Below, in pieces: positions 13,260 through 20,595 of a DNA stretch of 20,595 nucleotides (its first letter is position 1; every line of letters begins with the position of its first letter). Both the position numbers and the translations under genes were made by a program. A model generated the notes under the pieces. The model had not been told where the DNA came from and searched no databases. It saw only the letters and a program-made list of their open reading frames with translations. Origin of the DNA: an uncultured Collinsella sp. (lineage in GTDB: Bacteria; Actinomycetota; Coriobacteriia; Coriobacteriales; Coriobacteriaceae); assembly GCA_900544995.1 (NCBI GenBank), contig UQXC01000036.1, positions 1 through 20,595 on the forward strand, written 5' to 3'.

Positions 13260-13934
13260 ATGCGTATTTTGATCGTCGAAGACGAGCGAGCGCTGTGCGA
13301 TGCAATCGCGCGCAGCTTGCGAAACTTGGCGTACAGCGTCGACTGCTGCCACGACGGACAGGAGGCGCTCGACCTGCTGGGCGTCGAAGTCTTTGACCTC
13401 GTGGTACTCGACCTCAACCTTCCCCGTATCGATGGCATGACCGTGCTCAGGGAACTTAGGAAAACCGACTGCGAGACCAAGGTACTGATTCTGTCCGCAC
13501 GCGGCGAGGTCGCCGACAAGGTCGCCGGACTCGATGCCGGCGCCAACGATTACCTTACCAAGCCGTTTCATCTGGACGAGCTTGCGGCAAGAATTCGCAG
13601 CCTTACCCTCAGACGCTTTACACAAAGCGACATAGTTTTAACCTGCGGAAAGCTCCGCTTTGACACCAAGGCGCGCATCGCTTCCGTGGACAGCGAGGCT
13701 CTATCTCTTACGCGCAAGGAAACGGGAATCTTGGAATACCTGATGTTTAATCAGGGGCGTCCGGTAAGCCAAGAGGAGCTTATCGAGCACGTTTGGGATA
13801 GCAGCGTGAACAGCTTTAGCAACGCAACCCGCGTTCATATCTCGTCACTCCGCAAAAAGCTACGCAGCGTTTTGGGATACGACCCGATTCGCAATCGGAT
13901 TGGAGAGGGCTACGTTATGGAGGATAGCGAATGA
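13260..13934 (+). CDS. OmpR/PhoB-family response regulator
   Basis: A 224-residue two-domain regulator. The receiver domain (1-115) has the acidic pair in VEDE, the phosphoacceptor Asp51 in VVLDLNLP, Ser79 in LILSA and Lys101 in LTKPF. The C-terminal half (about 125-222) is a winged-helix OmpR domain with SLTRKETGILEYLMFNQGRPVS-type features and a recognition segment NATRVHISSLRKKL. The start is the ATG at 13260 with AAGGAG 6 bases upstream; an ATG six codons earlier lacks such a site. It overlaps the sensor kinase gene by four bases (ATGA). It is divergent from the redox operon and may regulate it. Confidence 0.96.
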   Translation: MRILIVEDERALCDAIARSLRNLAYSVDCCHDGQEALDLLGVEVFDLVVLDLNLPRIDGMTVLRELRKTDCETKVLILSARGEVADKVAGLDAGANDYLTKPFHLDELAARIRSLTLRRFTQSDIVLTCGKLRFDTKARIASVDSEALSLTRKETGILEYLMFNQGRPVSQEELIEHVWDSSVNSFSNATRVHISSLRKKLRSVLGYDPIRNRIGEGYVMEDSE

Positions 13935-15082
13935 AAAGGCTTTCGCTTCAATGGCGCATAACGATTATGACGGCACTGCTCACGTGCGCGGCATGCGTGC
14001 TGACGAACTGCCTGGTCGGCTATACGGGTATGCGCTACATGGATGCCATCGGCAGTGACATCTCGGCCTTTACCGCAACCAGCGAAGATTCGCCCCAGGC
14101 GTTCGACCCAACGAAAGCGACCCTCGATAACGAGGTTACGATCGTCGTAAACGACGCACAGGAGTCTTTTGGCACGACAGCCTGGCGCATCACGGCTGGA
14201 GTCACACTCCTTGGCGGCGTGCTGGCATACTTTGTGAGCGGCCGCGCACTCAAACCGCTACGGGCTTTTGCAGACCAGGTTGAGCGTGTGCAGCCTGACA
14301 ACCTAAGCGAAATCAGACTCAGTGAAGATGTGCCCACCGAGCTACAACGATGCAGCGCCTCTTTCAACGACATGATCGCCCGTCTTGGCGAAGGGTTCTC
14401 TGCACAGCGTCAATTTACCGGCAACGCCGCGCACGAGCTGCGAACCCCGCTCGCCCTTATGCAGGCACAGATCGAACTGTTTGTCTCCGAGCGCTCCAAC
14501 TTACAACCCGAAACAGCCGAGTTGCTCGGCCTGCTACAAGAACAAACTGAGCGAATGTCGCGGATGACCAAGGTGTTGCTCGAGATGAGTGAGCTCCGCA
14601 GCGTTCCTTGCGAGGACGATGTGGAACTTGGTCCCTTGTCCGAAGAGATCCTCACCGACCTTGCGCCACTTGCCGAAAATAAGGGCATAGCCCTCAATTG
14701 TGCTGGGAACGCTTTAGTAATCGGGAGCGACACGCTCCTCTATCGGCTGGTGTTTAACCTGGTCGAAAATGCCATCCGTTACAGCCACCCCGGCTCGACT
14801 GTCAACGTCTCCATCTGCGACAACGACAGCCACGTGTTCCTGCGAGTCGAGGACCAGGGCCCGGGAATACCCAAGCAGTACCGTGAGAGCATCTTCCAAC
14901 CGTTCTTTCGCCTGGATAAATCCCGCAGCAGGGCATACGGCGGCGCAGGACTCGGACTAGCGCTTGTTTGGGAGATTGCAGCGCTTCACGGTGGCACGGT
15001 AGAGGTCGAAACAAGTTCCGAGAACGGAACCACCATGCTCGTAAGCCTTCCAAAACGATCCGTAGCGTTAACCGAACAGTAA
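13931..15082 (+). CDS. Sensor histidine kinase
   Basis: A 383-residue membrane kinase pairing with the preceding regulator. It has two membrane helices (about 8-30 and 84-104) around a short outside loop of some 50 residues, then a HAMP linker (about 105-155). The dimerisation domain has NAAHELRTPLALM with phosphoacceptor His168. The ATPase has an N-box NLVENAIRY (Asn280), a G1 box DQGPGI (308-313), an F box FQPFFRLD and a G2 box GGAGLGLAL (337-345). All catalytic motifs are intact. The short sensor loop and two cysteines in the first membrane segment (Cys19, Cys22) plus Cys27 leave open whether it senses a small ligand, the envelope or redox state. The signal is unknown. Confidence 0.95.
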   Translation: MKRLSLQWRITIMTALLTCAACVLTNCLVGYTGMRYMDAIGSDISAFTATSEDSPQAFDPTKATLDNEVTIVVNDAQESFGTTAWRITAGVTLLGGVLAYFVSGRALKPLRAFADQVERVQPDNLSEIRLSEDVPTELQRCSASFNDMIARLGEGFSAQRQFTGNAAHELRTPLALMQAQIELFVSERSNLQPETAELLGLLQEQTERMSRMTKVLLEMSELRSVPCEDDVELGPLSEEILTDLAPLAENKGIALNCAGNALVIGSDTLLYRLVFNLVENAIRYSHPGSTVNVSICDNDSHVFLRVEDQGPGIPKQYRESIFQPFFRLDKSRSRAYGGAGLGLALVWEIAALHGGTVEVETSSENGTTMLVSLPKRSVALTEQ

Positions 15083-15150
15083 AACGAAAGGGGTCCCGAG
15101 CAACAGGAGTACAATTGCTGCTATTGTTGCCAGCTGTTGGGAGATGGAAG

Positions 15151-16155
15151 ATGGACTGCGATGGCTACCCATGCGTTCCCATGCCGTTGATGTGCACCGC
15201 CTTTGTGCCGGGGCAGATTGACGCTGCGGTTGCAGGCATTTCCGACCCTGATTCGCGCACCATTGCCACGGCAGAAGCGCTGTACTTTCGCGGACAGGCC
15301 GCCCTCGCTGCCAAGACGGCGCGCCCCTATCTTGACGCCACCGATTCCGCACTGCGCTATTCCGCATGCTTTATCTGCGGATACGCCAGTCTGTCGCTCA
15401 ACCGTATCGCCGACGCCCGCCGTTGTCTTGCGGGCATCCTCGATACGCCAACTGACGAGGAATCGCTCGCCGACCACGCCATGCACATCCTGTTCGCCTC
15501 GGCCGCAAGCGTCCTGCTACACTTGCCTTCCCCGTATTCTGCCGAAGAGTTTTATCCGCTTGCGGCGCATCTACCCGAAGGCCTGCGCCTGTTCGCCAGC
15601 TACGTGATGGCGCACGCCATGTATCTGCACGGCGAATACGGCCGCAGCCTAGGCATGGCGGAAAATGCCCTGATCATGAAACAGGGAAGCTATCCGATCT
15701 CGGAACTGTTCCTGCACCTGGCAGCTTCCATGGCATGCATGAGCCTCAAGGACATCGACGCCGCAAAAACGCACTTCGGAGTTGCTTGGAACATTGCGCG
15801 TCCCGACGGCCTTATCGAGCTCATTGGCGAGCACCACGGCCTTTTACAGGGGCTCATCGAGGCATGCCTAAAATCGCAATACCCTGACGATTTCGCACGC
15901 ATCATCGAGATTACGTATCGATTCAGCTACGGTTGGCGGCGCATCCACAACCCCGATTCGGGCGAGGACGTGGCCGACGACCTAACGACCACGGAATTCA
16001 CCATGGCCATGCTCGCCTGCCGTGGGTGGACCAATGCCGAAATCGCTCGTCATATGGGTGTATCGCCGGGCACCGTCAAAAACCGCCTATCCGGCGTATA
16101 CGCAAAGCTTGGCATCGGCACACGCGCCGAGCTGGTCGCGCATATGTTGCATTAG
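15151..16155 (+). CDS. LuxR-type transcriptional regulator with helical N-terminal half
   Basis: A 334-residue protein. Residues 278-332 form a LuxR/GerE helix-turn-helix: LTTTEFTMAMLACRGWTNAE, then IARHMGVSPGTVKNRLSGVY. Residues 40-230 are alanine- and leucine-rich helices spaced like TPR repeats; there is no receiver or autoinducer-binding domain. The start is the ATG at 15151 with GGGAG 8-9 bases before it. The frame is open back into the kinase gene, but that part has no such site and overlaps a real gene. It lies 68 bases after the kinase stop, so it may be read through from that operon. It precedes a giant exported protein in the same direction by 155 bases, making that protein its likeliest target. 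Lone LuxR regulators are common in Coriobacteriia. Confidence 0.88.
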   Translation: MDCDGYPCVPMPLMCTAFVPGQIDAAVAGISDPDSRTIATAEALYFRGQAALAAKTARPYLDATDSALRYSACFICGYASLSLNRIADARRCLAGILDTPTDEESLADHAMHILFASAASVLLHLPSPYSAEEFYPLAAHLPEGLRLFASYVMAHAMYLHGEYGRSLGMAENALIMKQGSYPISELFLHLAASMACMSLKDIDAAKTHFGVAWNIARPDGLIELIGEHHGLLQGLIEACLKSQYPDDFARIIEITYRFSYGWRRIHNPDSGEDVADDLTTTEFTMAMLACRGWTNAEIARHMGVSPGTVKNRLSGVYAKLGIGTRAELVAHMLH

Positions 16156-16310
16156 CGACCGGACTGCCAAGCGCATCGAACGCGTCCCGGAACCCGGCGC
16201 TTCGCTCGATCAATTTGGACATTTTGACCCTTGAACGGCACTACCGCCACGAGGCGCCTTCTCGCAAAATTGGATTATTTCCACCGATACTTGCGGGATG
16301 GGAGCCCAAG

Positions 16311-19300
16311 ATGCTTGATCGCCGTTCGTTACTTGTTGCCGGAGCGTCCTCGTTAGCGAGCATTATGTTGCCGCGCGTGCCGGAAAGCGCAAACGCCTTC
16401 ATATTGCCGTTCGCGCCCACCGAAGCCCATGCCGACGAAAAAGACCCCTTCAGGGTGCTCGTTCTCTCGCGCACCATGTTCGGTGTGGTCGTGGTCGACG
16501 TCGCCAACAAGAATACGCCCATCACGGGCGCCCAGGTCACGCTCACGTCGCGCTATGCCGCAGGCAAGCAGCTCACCGCCACTACCGATGACGAAGGCAC
16601 GGCCATCTTTGAGGTCGCGCCGCTTTCGGAAGGCTACGTGGACGAGGCGACGCTTCTCGACGCGTACGACTTTAACGGCGGCATTTCCATTAGCATGGCA
16701 GGCTACCGCGATGTCGAGATTCCCCTCGCGCGTGTCCAAGGCGGCACCGCCATTACCGCACCCACACGTCCGCTCTCCGATGGCGAGCCGTACTTCCGCC
16801 AGCTCACATTCGACGAATGGGACATCCAGTACGCCGACGCCACGTTTATGGCAATGCCAGCGGACGAAGCAGCAAACGACCAGCCCGATACGCACGCTTT
16901 TACCGTACAGGCCCATCTGCCGCAGGGCGGGCAGGCAACGTTGCATATCAATAAAGTGATGCCCGCTGCGGACAGTTCATCCGAAACCGTCACGCAGATT
17001 GGCCAAGTCAAGGCCAGCGCATCGGGCGCGGATAATCTGGCGACGTTCACGCTCGAAGACAAGTTCCTCGATGCAGCGTCGAGCCTTCTGGAAGAAGGAT
17101 GCAAGCTGCGCTTTGTCCTCGACTACCAGGGCAAAACCTACACGCTCTCCTCCCCCATGGCCGTTGTTACCGCGCCGGCGGCAAAGGCGGAATCCGGATC
17201 GACCACTATCGTCCCCACCACTATGGACCAAGAGATCACTCCGTTTGATTTCCCCGCAGCGTTTCCCGGCATCGGCGGCAATAAGTTCACGTGTTGGATG
17301 CCCACATTTCCGATTCTCTTCGATTTCTCGTTTGCTGGATACGTGCTGTTTGGCGGAGGATACAAACCAGCCAGCTATATGAACGATTCGGGCAACCCTG
17401 ATCCGGAATACTGGAAGAAATCGCCGCGTGAGTCGGGCGCCAAGCAGGCAAACCGCTACCTCGACGAGATGGAGGGGAAGTGGAATCAGTACAAAAGTAT
17501 GAGTGCCGGTTCGGGCACCGATTCAAGAAACACCAAGCTCCTTCGCCACCATTGCACGCCGCTGTTCACGATGGATATCGCCACACAGCTGTACGGCTCG
17601 CTCGCCTACGATTGGGTGGGCAAAACCTGGGGTAACAACAACGACCCCGCATACGGCAATATTAAGGCCCTCTTCCAGGTAAGAACCGACCTCAATTGGA
17701 CCGAGCAGTTTACCCTAGGACCGGTGCCGTTTTTCCTAAACGTCAACCCCTGGGTGCTGGCGAAGCTGGCGCTCGCCGTGGGTGCCCACACGCACGGCAG
17801 CGGCGCGGCGTTTTTCAAAAACATTTCGCTCGACTATTCAAACACGTCGGGCTCGTTCACCATCCAGATCGGGCTTGCCGTCACCTTTGGCGCCGGCGTT
17901 GCAGGCGTCGCTTCGTCCGCCGTGCGCGGCGCCGCATCCCTCACGCTGTTCATTGGGTACGAGAAGGCAGATGGACACCAGCTTCCGCGACTGCGCGTAG
18001 GTGCAGACGTCGATGTCGATGTGATACTCCAGTTCGTGATGTTCAAGTGGACCACCAAGGCTTGGTCGGGGTCGTGGCCCACACTCCTCGATTCGTGGAA
18101 TATGTCGGTGAACAACGGCGACCAGTATGTACTCCAGCGCTCTGAGCTCGCATTGGGTGGAGATACGCCTTATACGCTGGATGCCTGCTTCGGCTCGGCC
18201 GGCAACATTGAGGCGGGCGGCGTGCCGCAATTTATCGCATCGGCCACCATCGTCACCAACGCCGAACTGCTCGCACGCGCCGAGGTTAAGGCCACTGCCG
18301 TAAACGCCGCGCCTGTCGTGCGCGATTGGGATCAAGCGGTCACGCGCATTGAGCTCGAGGCGGATGCAGAAAGCGACGACACGGGACAGATCGAGCATTT
18401 CGTCCATGCACTGATAGAGAACGACGAAAACGCCGCGCCGATGTATGAGTACACCTACATCGGTCAGGCAACGAACACCGTTGCCGACCCGAACGCCGAT
18501 TCTGCCGGCGTGTCGGAGGACGAGCGTGGCGGCATCAAGCCCTCGAGCGACAACGTGCTGTTTGCTGGCGTGCTCAGCGAAGCCCACATGAAGCTGGCAA
18601 TGATTGCCGGCGTAGAATGCCTGTTCCGTATCGCCTCGGTGCGCTACGGCGACAATGGTCGCTCGCGCCTGGTGGTACACACAAAGGCAAACGGAACGTG
18701 GTCCGCTCCCACGCCTGTGGACTTTCCCCTTGGGTTTGGCGAGGAAGACGTGGAGCGCGACGGCATATACGATTACGACTTCGACGTAGTGGAATATACG
18801 GACGGAAGAGGAAACCAGGACGCCTACGTGCTGTTGGTCTCGGGCGAGCGCCCCGACGGCGACAGCACCCTTTTCGATACGGCAAGCACAGCCGGCATAC
18901 TGTCCGTTGTGCGCCTGCGCATAAGCAATAGCGAAGTTCGCGTGGTATCGCACACGTCGTGGCGCAGCATCTCGCGCGGCCGCCTGCAGGAGGACGGTTA
19001 CCATTGTCTGCAGTGTCCACGCATCACGGTGGGCAAGACGCTTGTCGACGGGCGTCTGTCGGGCGCCTATCTCCACCGCCGCGGAACCACGGCAGAAAAG
19101 GCGTTGGGCACCGAGGCAGAGGTCGCGCTCGAGTGCTTTACCCTGTGGTCGGACGTTTCGGGCGACAGCCTCACGTTCCGTCAGGTCCTCCGCTTTCCGC
19201 AGGCACCGTCGAGCATCGAGCTGGGCGAGCCCGAGAATATCAACGGCAAAATGGTGGTGCCCGTTGCGTACGAGACCGCAGACGGTTGCGGCTGCGCATC

Positions 19301-20595
19301 GTACGCCGTGATCGGCCAGTCCATTGCGGGCTGGGGCGTTATGCCACCAGACGCCACGGTACCCCGTGCGGTACCGTGGCCACAACATTCGGGCTTTTTG
19401 GCAACCGTCAACGAGCAACTGCAGCATATTACTTGGACGCGAGGCGCATCGGCGTTTGCAACGCAGCCCGTGGGTGCCGCAGGCTGTGGCCCGGCATCGT
19501 TTAGCGTAAGCAACAACGGCAGGTGCGCGCTCTATGTAGAGAACACCGATGGCAAGGTGGGACAGACCTACGACGAAGAAGGCAACCCAGTTGCAGTGAT
19601 GGGCAAGCACTTCCGCATCTTCGCCAGCACCTTGTCAGGCGATCTGTTTACGGAGCCGTTCGTGATGTGCGAGCTGGACCATCCCGTCGATCAGATAACG
19701 ACATTTTTGACGTCGGGGAGCATGCTCTCCGCGCTCGCCACGCACATTGTGAGCGCGGAGAAGAGCGAGGCAGAACTACACGGCATCGAAGTGCCCTTGG
19801 TGGCGTGTGCCACTCCGACGGGCGCGGTCGCTACCTCGGGCGCGGTGGTGCCCGGAGCAGCAGGCGAATCCTTCATGGTCACGGTGCGAAACGACGGTAA
19901 CACCTTGCTGACCGCCGGCACGATCGATCTGTACCGAGAGGGCTCCAGCCAGCCGTTCTCCAGCGCATCCATCGGGTTCGGAGCAAACGCACGCATGGCT
20001 TCGATCTACGATCCGGAGCTTGCCGAGGATGCTTCGGCCAACGACATGGCACACGTGAAGTACGCGCTCGAGACGCTGGGCGCACGTTTTGCAACGCACC
20101 CGCTGGTAGCCGACAGCGGCAACGCCGTGCTGGCACCGGGTTGCACGGCACAGTTCCGCATGAGCTTCGCCATCCCCGAGAGTTGGAGCGACGAGGTGGG
20201 CAAACGCGTAACGCTATATGCGAAGGCGCGTAATCTGGTGGCGCTCGATCCCGTAACGCTCGAGGAAATTCGACCGGGCGCAAACTCGGCGCTGGGTGCC
20301 GTACTGCACGAGCTTCATGTGCCCGACGCGGCATGCGAACGCTCAGAAGTTCAGGTCGGCGTATGCGACAGCGCGGATACGACAGAACTTCACGACGCCC
20401 CGATGACAGCAGACGACGATGGCGGCTCGAGTGGCGGCGGTACCGACGAGGGCGGCGGCTCCGGCGGAAGCAGCTCCGGCAGTGGCAAGGACCACAGCAA
20501 TAACAAACGCTCCGGAAAAGCGGGCGCGCTCGCTGGCACGGGCGATGTCAACGCTCCCCTTACGGCAGCCGCTGCAGCAATCAGCATCGATTGGG
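16311..20595 (+). CDS. Giant exported, LAxTG-anchored multidomain surface protein (3' end beyond the window)
   Basis: An open frame of 1428 codons running off the right edge. The start ATG at 16311 has GGGAG 6 bases before it. The N-terminus MLDRRSLLVAGASSLASIML is a signal peptide with a Tat-like RR-S-L-L, cleavage probably after ESANA. Residues about 45-125 resemble a carboxypeptidase-regulatory/CnaB beta-sandwich (TPITGAQVTLTS...TDDEGTAIFEV). A hydrophobic, glycine-rich middle (about 325-560) is unassigned. Residues about 745-1060 have propeller-like strands (SRLVVHTKANGTWSAPTPVD). Residues about 1180-1310 look like a CARDB/Ig fold (VTVRNDGNTLLTAG). A Gly/Ser/Asp linker leads to LAGTG (1407-1411), an LAxTG sortase signal, and the start of a hydrophobic tail. 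It is probably wall-anchored. I do not recognise its function; adhesion or glycan binding is a guess. Confidence 0.88.
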   Translation, partial: MLDRRSLLVAGASSLASIMLPRVPESANAFILPFAPTEAHADEKDPFRVLVLSRTMFGVVVVDVANKNTPITGAQVTLTSRYAAGKQLTATTDDEGTAIFEVAPLSEGYVDEATLLDAYDFNGGISISMAGYRDVEIPLARVQGGTAITAPTRPLSDGEPYFRQLTFDEWDIQYADATFMAMPADEAANDQPDTHAFTVQAHLPQGGQATLHINKVMPAADSSSETVTQIGQVKASASGADNLATFTLEDKFLDAASSLLEEGCKLRFVLDYQGKTYTLSSPMAVVTAPAAKAESGSTTIVPTTMDQEITPFDFPAAFPGIGGNKFTCWMPTFPILFDFSFAGYVLFGGGYKPASYMNDSGNPDPEYWKKSPRESGAKQANRYLDEMEGKWNQYKSMSAGSGTDSRNTKLLRHHCTPLFTMDIATQLYGSLAYDWVGKTWGNNNDPAYGNIKALFQVRTDLNWTEQFTLGPVPFFLNVNPWVLAKLALAVGAHTHGSGAAFFKNISLDYSNTSGSFTIQIGLAVTFGAGVAGVASSAVRGAASLTLFIGYEKADGHQLPRLRVGADVDVDVILQFVMFKWTTKAWSGSWPTLLDSWNMSVNNGDQYVLQRSELALGGDTPYTLDACFGSAGNIEAGGVPQFIASATIVTNAELLARAEVKATAVNAAPVVRDWDQAVTRIELEADAESDDTGQIEHFVHALIENDENAAPMYEYTYIGQATNTVADPNADSAGVSEDERGGIKPSSDNVLFAGVLSEAHMKLAMIAGVECLFRIASVRYGDNGRSRLVVHTKANGTWSAPTPVDFPLGFGEEDVERDGIYDYDFDVVEYTDGRGNQDAYVLLVSGERPDGDSTLFDTASTAGILSVVRLRISNSEVRVVSHTSWRSISRGRLQEDGYHCLQCPRITVGKTLVDGRLSGAYLHRRGTTAEKALGTEAEVALECFTLWSDVSGDSLTFRQVLRFPQAPSSIELGEPENINGKMVVPVAYETADGCGCASYAVIGQSIAGWGVMPPDATVPRAVPWPQHSGFLATVNEQLQHITWTRGASAFATQPVGAAGCGPASFSVSNNGRCALYVENTDGKVGQTYDEEGNPVAVMGKHFRIFASTLSGDLFTEPFVMCELDHPVDQITTFLTSGSMLSALATHIVSAEKSEAELHGIEVPLVACATPTGAVATSGAVVPGAAGESFMVTVRNDGNTLLTAGTIDLYREGSSQPFSSASIGFGANARMASIYDPELAEDASANDMAHVKYALETLGARFATHPLVADSGNAVLAPGCTAQFRMSFAIPESWSDEVGKRVTLYAKARNLVALDPVTLEEIRPGANSALGAVLHELHVPDAACERSEVQVGVCDSADTTELHDAPMTADDDGGSSGGGTDEGGGSGGSSSGSGKDHSNNKRSGKAGALAGTGDVNAPLTAAAAAISIDW
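20529..20543 (+). other. LAGTG sortase motif codons in the giant surface protein
   Basis: The five codons encode Leu-Ala-Gly-Thr-Gly followed by Asp, then APLTAAAAAI, the beginning of a hydrophobic segment. LAxTG is the signal recognised by class E sortases of high-GC Gram-positives, whereas class A enzymes use LPxTG. The expected charged tail lies past the window edge. Confidence 0.65.

Noticed and set aside
14968..15150. Upstream extension of the LuxR-type protein
   Set aside because: The extension overlaps the kinase gene out of frame, has no ribosome site and is Arg-rich non-coding in character. The ATG at 15151 has GGGAG in the right place.
17838..19610. 590-codon minus-strand open frame
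   Set aside because: Antisense to the giant surface protein, whose frame shows a signal peptide, a ribosome site and a sorting motif. The minus frame has none.

Overview
The window looks like a chromosomal piece of a high-GC Gram-positive gut anaerobe of class Coriobacteriia, most probably Collinsella or a close relative. This is inferred from GC-rich codon use, oxygen-sensitive redox genes, a LAxTG-type wall-anchoring signal on a large exported protein, a LuxR-type regulator next to that protein, and many palindromic intergenic repeats. No tRNA, rRNA, CRISPR array, transposase or phage gene was seen.

Left part (1-7620). A tRNA-dihydrouridine synthase runs off the left edge. A 447-base gap with a palindromic repeat element and small hairpins follows. 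Then comes a minus-strand operon of a guanidine-modifying (agmatine-deiminase-like) enzyme, an ornithine/putrescine-carbamoyltransferase-like enzyme and an MFS transporter. A divergent TetR regulator comes next, then a second MFS transporter closely resembling the first. Similar TACC-N4-GGTA palindromes lie between the deiminase and TetR and over the promoter of the second transporter, so the block looks like one TetR regulon. The layout resembles a deiminase / transcarbamylase / exchanger pathway (agmatine or arginine deiminase type). However, the transcarbamylase keeps its carbamoyl-phosphate motifs and has lost the usual ornithine-binding motifs, and no carbamate kinase is present. The real substrate may therefore be a different guanidino compound. 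This is the best candidate for an undescribed system here.

Middle (7380-13260). A second copy of the 182-bp palindromic element precedes a large ABC transporter gene (ATPase fused to an FtsX-type permease with an ectodomain of about 650 residues). Next is a minus-strand redox operon: a 48-residue membrane CXXC protein (start TTG), a membrane polyferredoxin (NapH-like, start TTG overlapping the small gene) and a TlpA-like thioredoxin lipoprotein. Together these could pass electrons across the membrane to extracytoplasmic thiols.

Right part (13260-20595). An OmpR-type response regulator and a histidine kinase overlap by four bases and are divergent from the redox operon. They are followed by a LuxR-type regulator with a helical N-terminal half, and then by a very large exported protein of at least 1428 residues with a Tat-like signal peptide, beta-rich domains and a C-terminal LAGTG wall-sorting motif. 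This last gene runs off the right edge.
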